DNA from: Leptobrachium leishanense
Taxonomy: Eukaryota > Chordata > Amphibia > Anura > Megophryidae
Length of the DNA: 64,000 nt
Direction of reading: 5' to 3'
Assembly: GCA_009667805.1 (NCBI GenBank)
Contig: CM019063.1
Coordinates: forward strand, 81,309,877 to 81,373,876
Part shown: positions 1 to 12,300 of the stretch, in pieces
Layout: each line of letters begins with the position of its first letter
Numbering within the stretch: position 1 is the stretch's first letter
Notes under the pieces: model-generated
What the model saw: the letters and a program-made list of their open reading frames with translations, nothing else
What the model was told of the DNA's origin: nothing
The model's database searches: none
Translations under genes and position numbers: made by a program

Positions 1-486
1 TGCATTAGGCACAGTCAAAATGAAAGCACCAAGCAAATAACAGAACGGGTTTTAAAGAGATTTAGGAATGCTCACACTTTGAGTCACAGATCTATTTCTG
101 ATCAGTTTACATGCTATTATAGTGTAATACAAATCGAAAAGTCAACTCCAAAAGGTAGTGTGTTAAAATTGACACAAAGCACCACTGAAATGTGATTTCC
201 ATAAACATCAAAATCTACCTGCATAGAAATTTTTACACCACAAACAAAAGGGGAGATAAGCAGGGCATCCACTGCAACAGCTTCTTTGTGCAGCATGTTG
301 GGAAGGTTTACATACCACTTGCTGGTGGACGAAAGAAGGCCATTAACTGCTACCATTCAGTTTTTACAGTACCGTATATACTCGGGTATAAACCGAGTTT
401 TTTACTCAGATTTTGAGTAAAAAAAAAAATAGCGATTCGGCTTCTACCCGAGTCAGTGTGTCCTGAACACGGAGTCCGTCCGTGTT

Positions 487-612
487 GAAGGGGATGCAGC
501 TGCGTGCAGGCGCAGCCGGTCACGTGGTCCGGCTAATCAGGTGGTACTGAGTCTCTGTACCACCTGACTGGCCGGACTGCGTGACCTGCGCACGCACGCA
601 GCCGCATCCCCT
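487..612. repeat. GC-rich palindrome
   Basis: The arm that starts AGGGGATGCAGCTGCGTG near 490 and ends at GGTGGTAC near 548 is matched imperfectly by the reverse-complement arm from GTACCACC (557) to ATCCCCT (612). The loop is about 9 bases. It would form a long hairpin in single strands. It sits between the left end of the transposon and the minisatellite. Confidence 0.75.
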
Positions 613-1808
613 ATATCCATGTGTGAGCTGGGGAAAATCCATGTGTGAGCTGGGGCATATCCATGTGTGAGCTGGGGCATATCCATGTGTGAGCTGGGGC
701 ATATCCATGTGTGAGCTGGGGCATATCCGTGTGTGAGCTGGGGCATATCCATGTGTGAGCTGGGGCATATCCATGTGTGAGCTGGGGCATATCCGTGTGT
801 GAGCTGGGGCATATCCATGTGTGAGCTGGGGCATATCATGTGTGAGCTGGGGCATATCCGTGTGTGAGCTGGGGCATATCCGTGTGTGAGCTGGGGCATA
901 TCCATGTGTGAGCTGGGGCATATCCATGTGTGAGCTGGGGCATATCCATGTGTGAGCTGGGGCATATCCATGTGTGAGCTGGGGCATATCCATGTGTGAG
1001 CTGGGGCATATCCATGTGTGAGCTGGGGCATATCCATGTGTGAGCTGGGGCATATCCATGTGTGAGCTGGGGCATATCCATGTGTGAGCTGGGGCATATC
1101 CATGTGTGAGCTGGGGCATATCCATGTGTGAGCTGGGGCATATCCATGTGTGAGCTGGGGCAATATCCGTGTGTGAGCTGAGGCAATATCCATGTGTGAG
1201 CTGAGGCAATATCCATGTGTGAGCTGAGGCATATCCATGTGTGAGCTGAGGCATATCCATGTGTGAGCTGGGGCATATCCATGTGTGAGCTGGGGCATAT
1301 CCGTGTGTGAGCTGGGGCATATCCATGTGTGAGCTGGGGCATATCCATGTGTGAGCTGGGGCATATCCATGTGTGAGCTGGGGCATATCCATGTGTGAGC
1401 TGGGGCATATCCATGTGTGAGCTGGGGCATATCCATGTGTGAGCTGGGGCATATCCATGTGTGAGCTGGGGCATATCCATGTGTGAGCTGGGGCATATCC
1501 ATGTGTGAGCTGGGGCATATCCATGTGTGAGCTGGGGCAATATCCATGAGCTGAGGCAATATCCATGTGTGAGCTCAGGCAATATCCATGTGTGAGCTGA
1601 GGCAATATCCATGTGTGAGCTGGGGCATATCCATGTTGTGAGCTGGGGCATATCCATGTGTGAGCTGGGGCATATCCATGTGTGAGCTGGGGCATATCCA
1701 TGTGTGAGCTGGGGCATATCCATGTGTGAGCTGGGGCAATATCCATGAGCTGGGGCAATATCCATGAGCTGGGGCAATATCCATGTGTGAGCTGGGGCAA
1801 TATCCCAC
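611..1808. repeat. 22-bp minisatellite array M1
   Basis: About 54 tandem units of 22 bp, read on the minus strand as AGCTCACACATGGATATG followed by CCCC. Most units are identical. Variants have an extra A (CAATAT), G for A (TCCGTG), AGGC for GGGC, or a 4-base loss giving CCATGAGCTG. Because 22 is not a multiple of 3, a stop-free unit stays open in every frame, so the array produces overlapping open frames of more than 300 codons on the minus strand that are not genes. Confidence 0.97.
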
Positions 1809-1974
1809 TTAGGCTTATACGCGAGTCAATAAGTTTTCACAGGTTTTTTGGGAAAAAGTAGGGGGGGGGTCGGCTTATACACGGGTCGGCTTATACCCGA
1901 GTATATACGGTATATTCGAGTTCAAGAATCCAAGACTGGATTCAATAGATTTTATTTGTGGTACTAGCTGAGCT

Positions 1975-2434
1975 GATAAGGCAATGTCAAACGCGCGCAT
2001 TCTGAGCGCACTGTGCGTGCGTGCACAACGGACGGACGTACTGACGGAAGATAGAGCAGACACCACACGAACCGTTTTTCTTGACGGACGTAGAAAAACA
2101 AAAAATAAAAAAGGGAAGTATGGGAAATAAAAATTTGAAAAGGAAATGAAATGCCATTGTGTGCGTCAAGGTGCTGGACATCGCAAATGCGGTCCGTCTG
2201 ACATCTCATCACTCACACAGAACGCTACGCGGACGTCGCGTACTCTGCGCGTCTGTTTTAGCGGTTTGACATTCTGGCCTAACTTGCGTCCGTTTGCCAC
2301 GTGCGTTGTGCGTGTGCTGTTCAGCGCGAACGCACTTCGTGTGTGGGTCTCTATTGCTCATGATTCTATGCTACAACAGACGTTACATTGTGCAGCAACA
2401 CGGACGTGATCACTGCGTTCGTCTGACACGGGCC
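1975..2434. mobile_element. MITE of the GTCAGACGAGCG family, copy 1
   Basis: The right end GTCTGACACGGGCC at 2421-2434, followed by TAA, matches the ends of four other copies at 8121, 9824, 10661 and 15950. The interior is rich in CG-containing words such as GCGCGTC and ACGGACG, like the other copies. The left end is not clear and may be degraded. No coding capacity. Confidence 0.6.
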
Positions 2435-2877
2435 TAAGGAGGTGTGAATGTACAAATTTGGGGTTCCCACACAAGTTGAGTAGCTTCAGGGACTTCTGGG
2501 TTTGAGAATCCCTGAGTCGAAGAGGAGTTGCGCAAAGCGCGAGACAAAAAAGGTGAGTAAACTCACCTAAAATAGAAAATAAATGAGCAGAGGCTGTTAG
2601 CAGCCCCTACCCAATTATGGGATATATAGAATATATATAATCTTTCAAATGAGTAGCTCTTTAAGGCAGGGTAGTTGAATAAACACTGCTGCTATCTCCC
2701 CCTGAAGTCAATAGGATGAAGGTCCCCATGAGATCATGTGTACAAGTAGAGCCAGTGGAAGGACACCAGGAACTATTTGTGCTTATTTTTCTCCTGCTTC
2801 AGGCAAGAAGCAGCAGTGGGCCATGCTGTGATCTGCACAGTGTGACCAGAAGAGCGTTTACAGCAGTGATTGCGCAT

Positions 2878-3000
2878 CTCAACACCCCAGATGTTTTGAA
2901 ACTACATCTCCCATGATGCTCCAACAGGCATGTGGCGACAAGGCATCATGGAACATTTAGTCCCGAAATATATGGGTGCTGTGGTTCACCACTGATCTAG
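2878..3000. mobile_element. hAT-like MITE (AACTACATCTCCCATGATGC type)
   Basis: It contains CCAGATGTTTTGAAACTACA and TCTCCCATGATGC, with a reversed GGCATCATGGAACAT further on. This motif set marks a common vertebrate and frog hAT-derived MITE. A relative lies at 20652-20786. Ends are approximate and no target duplication was found. Confidence 0.55.
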
Positions 3001-3214
3001 AGCCCCCACATGGTTGATAGGTTATTTTGCAAACACCTTAGCGTGTTTTTTCTCACCATACAGTGGGAAAAATAGGGCGTTGGTGACATTTTCTAAGTAA
3101 AGGAAATCAAGAGGAAACTCCAAAAATATTGGGCTTAATACTTCAACGGGTCTGTGTGGGGAAGAGAAAACACCGTAAACACATTTTTTAAAATACACGT
3201 GAAACCACATTTAC

Positions 3215-3321
3215 CTCACACGTGTTGTAATCCTCCGAATCCAACAAACTACACAACTTTGGTAAGAGATCGGGCCAATTCTGCAGTTCACCTTTTGATG
3301 CAATTGTAGTGATCAATATTC
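3215..3321 (-). CDS. TNPO1: TNPO1 exon 4
   Basis: This 107-nt exon begins with the last two bases of a Gly codon (acceptor CCTACAG|GA) and ends with GAG for Glu followed by donor GTAAAT. It encodes [13 protein letters not shown] and then a segment ending NTCE, the start of HEAT repeat 3 in transportin-1. It ends in phase 0. Intron 3, separating it from exon 3, is only 103 bp (3322-3424). Confidence 0.95.
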
Positions 3322-6300
3322 CTGTAGGCAAAGCAACGTTCAAAGATTAATATACATGGAGGGCTAACGCAGCCTCGTACACCATTTGATAAAATACACG
3401 ACAGCCATTGCTAAAAACACTTACCCACAGTTGCTCGAATCAAAGGGGAGGAATCCCCGATGTTGTTTAAGCACTCGCTTTTGATGAAGTCGGTCACCCC
3501 ATTGGGGAAGTTCTGGAAATGTGCCTTCACATTATTTTTTAGTATTAACCCACTTAAAGATCTCGTCGGCTCATCTGGAAAAATGAAAAAGAAACTTTAA
3601 AGACACCCATAGATTTACAGAAAGGTTTAATTATTCCATAAACCATCCTCTGCTCTGTATAACATAGTAGATAGAACCAAATAAACACGTGAACTTTGTG
3701 GAAATAACATTTTAGAGATCAACACGAGAAAAATTTAATCTCATGAGAAGTCTGTGGAAGCAGGCCTAAATTTGATTGGTTAGAACAGATTTGCCATCCA
3801 AGTCTCGTGGCGTGCACATGAATGTAGAACTGAGGTGACCACTTGAACAACCGAAGGGAAGTACTTCTAGAGACACCCAACGCAACATACTCTGGCTTGG
3901 AGGAAGCATGACATGTCCAGGGGATATTATAAAGAACTTGAATCCAGCTGGTTACGCTCCGTTTTTTTTTTAACTCTTTATTTTAAAGACAGCGATAACA
4001 GAAATAGCCAACAGCAAAAAAGTTGTCAGACCATCTAGGGAAAATATAAAACAAAAAGTAATAATAATAATAATAAAAGCGGACACCTGCGAGTACATAA
4101 TAAATGGTTCAAACAGTAAATGCAAGAGTCTTCAAGATAGATACATCTCAGCCAAGGAAGGAAAAACAAAATCTCTAGTATATATCAGTAACCAACCTTT
4201 AGTGAGGAGAACAGCAAAAAGTCTCATCTTGTGGTCAGGGAAAAGAAAAAAAAAAAAAAAAATTTAGGTAGAGGGAAGAGGCAAGGCCAGAATCGTGACT
4301 TCCCCAGCACTATCCCACCACCCTAGGGGGTCGCGAAAGGCCAAGGGAGTTAAATGGCATCGGACCCGGGCACTCTGGGGCCCCACGTGACCGGCTGGAT
4401 GGAGTAGAGGTAATGTCACCGCTCTGCATGGAGAGAGCCTGTTGAGTCATGGGTTCGATCCCAGCGAGCAACCTCTCCAGTAAGTGTCCTTGGGCAAGAC
4501 ACCTAACGATACAGACTCGCCACCCAGGACATACTTGAAAACGAGAGAAATCTCAATGTATCCTTCCTGGTAAAATCCTTTCACACACAAAAAAAAAAAA
4601 AAAAAACGGCGACAAAGGTTATGAAAAAAAAAAAAGGGGGGAGACCTGGGAGAAAACCGTCTCCTCAGGTGTGATAAGAGGAAGTAAAGGGAATGGGGGG
4701 GGAATGCATTCAGCCTTGACTGTCCTCCGCCACATCTCGGGAAAGGCCCACCCCAGACAACAGAGACCAAGCTTCGACTGTATCACTTATGGAGCACGGC
4801 ACATTCCCGTGGATTACTTCCCAGTAGCCTGCCAGTCCCCATCGATACCGGATCCCCTTGGAACGGAGAAAGGTTGTCACCTCCCGAAATCTGCAGCGTG
4901 CCAGCAGCGTCATGAATGGAAGATCTTCTTCACAGCGGTGCCAGCCAGCTTCGGACGTTGCGGGGTAAGCAGCTGCATGTCATCCATACCACCAAGGGGC
5001 CAGTAGCAGTCGCTTTCATCTGAGGACCCATAGCCAGATAGGAGGGTGGGGGAGGGGGACGCGACCCGGGGAGCAGACCTCCCGCCCATGGAGTCCTGGA
5101 TGTCTCTCTGGCTTGAGCTCTCTGCCTGACCCAGTTTCCGGAGGGACTTCTTACCCATCGTAGCCGCTGGTAGGTAAAAACAGAGGCCAGAAAATCACCC
5201 GCGAATAGGCTTCGGAAACTCCGCAGCTCCAAGATGGCCGACCAGGGTAGGCCGCGATTATTGGTCGAGATCAGCTGGGTCCAGGAAAATCACCGCCCTG
5301 TGCCGCGGCAGCTCTGGGGGAATCACAGCAAGTCTTTGTACAAGTTTGAGGCCGCTGGGGGGGGAGGGGGTTAAAAATACTCAGCGGAGCCTGGCTGCAT
5401 GCGACCTCACACTGGTTACGTTTCTAAACTATATGAAGGGTTAAATTGGGGAGTAACAGGGTCAGAAGAGTAATGTTTAACATTTGATTTTGACCCTAGG
5501 AAATTGCTCTTCATGTGGCATACACTGGCACTTCATGAATGACCCTCCATTAAAGCAGAAGGCACAGACAAGACTTTATAGCCTCTCCTTAGCATATAAA
5601 ACCAAAATGTTCTTTTCCCATTCAGCAGCTTATACAAAATCATGTCATACATGAAATGTGCTAAAACAGAAAGAAAAGAAAAGTTTGTTTTTAACAAAAA
5701 CTGGTAAAACTAAAATAATTATCACTGCATCTCAAAAAAATTAAACCACAAAAAGACCCAGAAATTTAAAAGAAAAAAAAAAGAAAAGAAAAAATTACCA
5801 ACCGGAAAAATTTACTTTAAAACGTTTTAAATCTTTATTGAAATCCTAATACAAATTTACACGTTATACAGTTGTATGTCATGCCATGTACTTAGAGGGT
5901 TATCTACTAAATTACTTCTATGATTGGCAATCCAACAGGGGGAGGGGGTGGACACTCCAACCCCAGCAGAGTATGTTCCCCAAACTACAGTAAACATTGA
6001 GAGCATTCTTCTTTTCACAGCATAAACTAAAAGCTATTCTCTCTTTATATACTGGAGAAACTAATGGTGGCAATCCCCAGAGACACAAAAAAAACCAACC
6101 ACAACCAGTTAGTTTCAAGTTTTTGTAAAGCACTAACTAGTTCTGTAGCGCTGTATAACCAATTGCATAAAATATCACAAGTGTAGAATCTATAGTCCCC
6201 ATTTTCCCATTGCATACAATACAGCATTCATAGAATTAGAAAACGGTATGATAACACAGGCCATTATTTTTAAAAAAAGGGACACACACACACACACAGG

Positions 6301-9300
6301 CCCCATTAGTTTATTAACTCCTTGGCTACAGAAGACAAGTACTCATGCAAATTCCAGGTATAGGCACAGATACTAGTATTGGTATATCCCTAGAAAGAAG
6401 AAATATTTAATGCAAAATTTACATTCTAAAAGGGGATGGCATTATGTGGCACAAGGGAATGGCATCCTTGTAAAGCAAACAATGCCACTGCACTAACTCA
6501 CCTTCACATTTCCCACGCCAGGACCAAATGTGGAGGTGATCGAGCAAAGCATTATTACGCTTTGGTCCATCCAAAGCAAAAGCCGCCTCACTCCTGTGAG
6601 GAGAACGGGGGTACTTTAGACCCCTGTATTTCCATATTTATTTTACATTTCAAAGACATGTTAAGTGTGAATTGACAGGTCAGAGACTTTCCTAATGATC
6701 CCAAACATGACTAAGAAAAAACAAAATCATTTTTATTCCAAAAATCAATAGCATTGTCCATTTGCCACGTATAAAATGAGCAATACCACTGCAGTTATGC
6801 ACCTTCCATTTCCCATGCCGTGAGCAAGGGCAGTGTTTTACAGTCATATTATTGATAAAACAAAACGTGCCAAAATACAAGCGGAAAAGTAAAAAATTTT
6901 CCCCAGTTTTAGTTAAAACTAGTGTATTTTCTTATAAAAATAAATCCGAAATGGGAACCTGTTACTGCATTTTTCTAAGAGCGCCCCATAGAATCATTAA
7001 CCACAGAGGTTTGGATGATCAAAAAAAATTTACAAGCTGTAAACTAAATTGATGCTATCTGAATGGAAATGTACATTTTTTTTTTACAGCATTCTGACAG
7101 GATATGATGTATACATGATATATTTTGAATCTGCCAAAAATGTATAATTTTGTTTAGGTCTAATAAAACAGAACTTCAAAAACACGTTTAAACATAATGA
7201 GCATAAAACGTTCAAAACTAGCTCAGCACATAGGGGTGAAATGACTCCACAGCGAAGGGATTAAAAGCAGTTAAAAATAAACTAATAAAAGCAAGCTGCA
7301 ATAGGTTTTATTAGTGTAATGTTCATTGGACCATTGCTATAGTAGATACATACATACTCTGGATTTTTGTTTTGTGGGTATCTGCGGAATAAAAACAGGA
7401 GTCGATAAAGAGGCTAGTGTTAGCCCGGGTGTAGTAAGGGCTTCCGGGACAGTGCTTCACAAGCAGGGGTCTCACCTCCAACCGGAAGGTGGTCAGTCAG
7501 TGGATTAGTGTTACTGCACGGTGCACATGGAGGATTCCCCTTTAAAAAAAGGGGACACTTTTTCCATTTACTAATACTATCTTTTTCTTAGATTATACTA
7601 AAAACCATATCCCCTTTAGAATTTACAGGAAATATATCTCAAAAGGGGTCATATACAAATTACCAGTAAAAACTATTGGTGTTACAGGGCTGACAGACCC
7701 CAGCATGTCACAAAACTAAAATCCAAACAGAAAAAGCTTCACGCTGCAGCCTCTGTTGGTCTTTGGATATAGTTTTGTGAAATGCTGGTGTTTGTAAGCA
7801 CTGCAATGCTGACGATTTTCAAAGTTTGTAACATTGGCAAACGCCGGCCGGCTCTTCATTAATCCCTTAACATTCGACTAAAAACATAGGGATCTTTAAA
7901 ATAAAAAGATGGTAATTACCTGAGGAAAGGAACCAGACATCATTTTCGCAAGGCATAGAACTGGTACTTGGTACACTCTAACACCGTGGTTCCCAACCGC
8001 AGTCCTCAAGTACCCCCAACAGGTCATGTTTTCCAGATAGCTGAAGCACCGCACAGGTGATAGAATTTGCTGCTCAGTGATTGCAGGATTCAGTCTGCAT
8101 TTACCCAAGGTGATCCTTTAGGCTAGGGTCAGAGTGGGGCAGTCGGAACGCGCGTGCAGACGCACTAAATCACGGCGGCAGTAGCAGCACATAACGGCCA
8201 ATGACGGCCAATATACGCAGTACGTGCGTACAAAAGTGCGCCGACACCACGCAACCAGCAAATGAACGCATTTTTCTCAGAACGTGAAACCGCTGCTACT
8301 GACGTACAGAGTGCGCTGCGGCCGCATAGCAGCGTGTGTGCGTGATTAGGAGACGTCAGACGCTGCTAGTGTGCGGCCTACATAACGTTCAAACAGCCGG
8401 ATTTCCCTAGACTTCTTTTTACCCCACCGTCATGAAATACGTCCAGAATTGCGCATCGTCTGACCACTTAAGCGTATTCCGTGAAAAAATGCGTGCGCAC
8501 GCATCGACGTACATTTTGACGGTGGCCGCAGAAAATGCGCTCATCTGTCCCTAGCCTAAAACCTGACCTGTTAGGGGGACTTGAGGACCGTGGTTGGGAA
8601 CCACTGCAACCTTTTACTATTGAAATCACAGGAAATTGTGTTATTTAGAATGATGACTGATGGAGCCATATTTTGCAAAAAAAAAGCTAGGTGAGTATCA
8701 AGACATAAGATATATAGATTTTCACTTAATATGAAAAAAAATCAACTTTTTTGGGCATATACTTTCCATTAAAGAACAGAGGAACCGTGCCATAGAAGAT
8801 GTTGGACACCACCTACACAAGGTGTCAGATGATTATGTTGTGCCTGGAATTTTAAGGCAGAGTTTGTATAATCTTAATTTATTACTCATATGATTATATT
8901 CCTTTTTTTAATCCATTTTAAGTCCATTTTTAATTATCCTCAGGAACATACATTGAGAGAACATAGATTAGGGATTTGCCACCCTGCCAACAAAATATAG
9001 CCAACTGTAAATCAGCTCTTCACATGAGTGTGGATTATAGTGACCACCATCACCATACCGGTTTTAGATTATAGTGCAGTATATGGTTTTGTTTTCGGTT
9101 TGAGATTTCATGGAACAAAGAAAAAAAAAGAGCACATGCCAATCGTCATGCATCCATTGCCCAGAAATCTCCCGCTGCCTGATACCAGAGAGCCAAGATG
9201 AGACCATGGTGCAGCAAAGAGGACAAGTTTTAACACTACGCGCAAAATACATATGGAGGAAGCCAGGCAAGGTTTTCTACACAAAATTTGTATTGCATTA

Positions 9301-12300
9301 TTCAATCTGTAGTAGCCTGCAATAAGACTTTAAACCTGGCTGCCTGAATTTGTCAAGACCCTCTAAACTATGGTAAAGCCCCCTGCACTTTGCTAAAACA
9401 GTTTCCAAAGACAGTTGCCAGCTAAATTGCAAATATTAAATGGAACAATGGGTAAAGCCCACGCACAATGAAGTATGGAGTTTTTGGAACCAAGCAAGCT
9501 TGTTTGCCAGCTTGAATCAGAAATTTAGAAAACACACATTATGCAAATATATCCACTGGTCACCATGGAAACTGAAATCAGACATGATCTGAACTTAAAT
9601 GCAGTTTCTGAACTTGTAGCAGCAATCACAAATAATATGTGAAATCACTTCAGATACCGCGCTGCTAACCCATGGTAAACTATGTATATTTACTGAACTT
9701 TGAATATCAATTTGCAGGATTAATTTGATTCGTTATGGTTAAAAACCTGTAACTGCATTTCCAACATTCACTGTAACAAGCACTGCGCCCCCCCCCCCAA
9801 GAACATTCAACTTCGCTGATTACGGCCGGTGTCAGACGAGCGCACTATGTGCGCCCGTACTGACGTGCCTCCCCGCGTCCATCGCAGCATTGCGACGTGC
9901 AACAGGGGCTACCACAAACTGTAGCGAGTGCACGAACTGCAAGCACTACAGCAGACGTGCTGTGTCCGTTTAGAGAGCCTCCCCATCGAAGTGCTACGAC
10001 AAGCGCTTGACAGGGCTGCAAAGAGCGATCCTCCGTAGGAGGATCGAGTCTTGCAGCGCTGAGCACGGTGGCCAGACGGGCGTCAGAGTGGAATGAAGGT
10101 CAACTTTCACAGACGTTCCTTCCACTCGTCTGACACCAGCCTTAACCTCCCTGGCGGTCTATTTATTTTGAAATTCCCTGTCTAAAAGCGGCCAATTTAT
10201 TTATTTTTTCCCTCCCCCTAGCGGCATCCCGAGTGTGGCTCGGGGTTAAATTCCTATGTTGGAAGTGGTAACCCCGAGCAACACTCAGGATGCCGCTGGA
10301 TACATCACCTCTCCCTGCGCTCCCTCGATGTCAACGCAGTCTCCTCCAGCGACCGCGACCCTCATACTTCCTGGTTTCCTCCTCGCGAGAAGGAAACCAG
10401 GAAGTAAAACGCCGGAGGAGACTGCAGAGATCAGCGAGGGAGCACAGGGAGAGGTAATGTATAGAGCCCGAGTGTATCTCGGGGTTACCGCTCTCAGCGG
10501 TGAAATGTAACCCCGAGACACTCGGGAACACCGCCAGGGAGGTTAAAGTGATCTTTAAGTGAACAAAATTTATAAAGTAAACAAATTAAGAGACAGCGCC
10601 TAGCATTCAGAACAGCATTAATTCTGTTGTAATTATCCTTTCAAGAACAATTAGGATTCAGGCTGGGGTCAGATGAGCGTTTTGAAGAGCAGAAGGAACG
10701 TCCGTGTGAGTAGACGTTCCTTCCACTCGACGCCTGTCTGGCCACCTCGCAGAGCGCATTTAGTGCGCTCAGCGCTGCAAGGCTTGATCGTCCTATGGAG
10801 AATCGTGCTTTGCAGCCCCGTCAACGCACATCCTACCACTTTGACGTGAGGCTTGTGAGCCACTGTTGCGCGCGCAATTCGTGCACGCAACAGCGCGTGG
10901 CCAGCCCCGTCACAGTGTCAACGCTGCGACGGACGCCAGTAGGCACGTTAGTATGGGCTCACCTAGGGCGCTCGTCTGACACTGGCCTAAAATAATGCAT
11001 ATTGGCTCATAAGTTTCAGAATAGTAATCTCAATGCAACATTGTTATTTTACCCCTCATTTTCCACCTTAACTAGTTGACAAATAAAATGACAACACTTT
11101 TTCCGGAGCAGATTAATTTCTTGCAAAACAAATGCATCATCCAGAAAACAAGAACACAACTATCTAGTACAAATAAAAAACGGCAGTGAAATGTTTCTAC
11201 AACCCTGATACTTCACAGCCCGTGTCTTTGAATAAACCATCTGTTTAGTAATTACATCTCAAAGACATTCATTTCTCTCACAAACGATACTGGATACCCC
11301 TTACACAGCCCAATTGTCACAAATGAAGAGAAAAAGCCACAAACTCAGCAGTTCACATTGAGAACAATCAACTGTGCTGATGGTCCCTTTATTGTGTAGT
11401 ACAGGCACATGCTGCTAACAAAGGGAATTCCCATTATAAAAAGTTAGAGACAAACTCACCTTCAGACTTTAACTTTGTGAGGACGAAAATGAGATAGTTG
11501 TTGAAGTCTGGAAATTGATTAAGTTGCTCCAATTTCTGGGAGGATAAATGGTCAAGGACAACACCACCGTAACAAAAGCCACACAAATGAAGACATCAAC
11601 AAGGATGAAGACATTAAAACCTGTGTAGCAAATTCAAAATAGAAGGGAGTTGCACTTTTTTAAAAATAAAATTTAATCGCCGGTTTGTTCCAGATTTTAC
11701 AGGCCCTTCTCCTGCAACGCCGATTAAAAGGTCATAGTTACGTAGCTGGTCTAATCTGTAAGGCACTTACTGGCCATCTGCTTGAAGAGAATCTGCCACG
11801 AATTGACTTTCAACATGAAATTCAGTCCTTGTAGAGAGATTGTAACAACGTCCACCAAAATATGTCTTAATCTTTCACCAAACCAGAAAAAAAAGAGACC
11901 ATAAATACAGTAAATATATTAAAAATATATTAAAAGCAGTATTGAGTAGGAGGGGGAATAAATCTGAGAGGTTACATATTGACACCCCCCTTTTAGTCCC
12001 ATCATCCCCACCACTGTTTTGTAGTTTACAGAATAGGTTATTCAGTGCCCCTAGAGTCTCAAATGATTGGCCGCTATTGTACGAGTTCCCCACAGGCCAA
12101 TCCTTTTTTTTTTTAAATCACAAAAACTGAAATCCTGGAAGGCTGTCAAACTGCAGAGTGTGTCAGCCTACAGGACCCAGTGGGAAACTGCACTTTGAAG
12201 GGGCGGCACAGCTTGTCTGGAGAGAAATTAAAGGTGTCAAGGATGGCATGGCACAAAGACCACCATGACCAGTTAAATTATCGTGGCTTCAGTGTCCCTT

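Larger units (their letters stand above)
372..1910. mobile_element. TA-flanked TIR transposon carrying a minisatellite
   Basis: The left end reads CCGTATATACTCGGGTATAA and the right end is its reverse complement, with only a base or two different; each is bordered by TA (370-371 and 1911-1912). A TA duplication suggests a mariner-type non-autonomous element, but the family is an inference. Next to the right end the terminal motif is partly repeated in tandem (1870-1910). No transposase is present. The cargo is a GC-rich palindrome (487-612) followed by the 22-bp minisatellite, an architecture also seen in the hAT element at 13392-14336. Confidence 0.75.
1..3214 (-). other. TNPO1: TNPO1 intron 4, partial
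   Basis: Everything left of the exon 4 splice donor (GT at 3214-3213 on the minus strand) is intronic as far as can be seen. I searched by eye for the next expected exon, which would continue after the Glu that ends exon 4, and did not find it, so the intron runs off the window. It holds a TA-flanked transposon with a large minisatellite (372-1910), a MITE (about 1975-2434) and a hAT-like MITE (2878-3000). I recognise nothing in 1-369 or 2440-2870. Confidence 0.85.
3957..5411 (-). mobile_element. Retroposed LINE-like insertion, minus orientation
   Basis: Direct repeats CTGGTTACG at 3948-3956 and 5412-5420 flank the block. On the plus strand it starts with CTCCG and a T run, i.e. a poly(A) tail on the minus strand at the 3' end. 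The 5' side (5411 down to about 5160) is GC-rich and includes an AAGATGGCCG word near 5230, a YY1-like site of the kind found in L1 5' regions. A short frame starting MGKKSLRK follows. At 1.45 kb it is far shorter than an intact LINE. The L1-like assignment is an inference; the retroposition signature is seen directly. Confidence 0.55.
3575..11459 (-). other. TNPO1: TNPO1 intron 2
   Basis: A 7.9-kb intron between exons 2 and 3. It contains a retroposed LINE-like insertion (3957-5411), a decayed TTAA element (about 6690-7260), a hAT MITE with another MITE nested in it (7984-8606), and three neighbouring elements at 9824-10987. The stretches 5425-6680, 7270-7980, 8610-9820 and 10990-11459 show no gene or repeat that I recognise, apart from a short CA run near 6285 and a weak inverted repeat around 7700-7790. 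Confidence 0.85.

Noticed and set aside
520..1808. Overlapping minus-strand open frames of 300-430 codons
   Set aside because: They are translations of the 22-bp minisatellite, whose unit has no stop in any frame. Periodic MPQLTHGYAPAHTWICPSSH-type peptide with no domain.
611..1808. CRISPR array
   Set aside because: Direct repeats are contiguous with no unique spacers, and the genome is vertebrate. The same holds for the other tandem arrays.
4447..5232. Several 60-110-codon frames in the LINE-like insertion
   Set aside because: Only one (4910-5158) has a plausible start context; the others overlap it in other frames with no domain.
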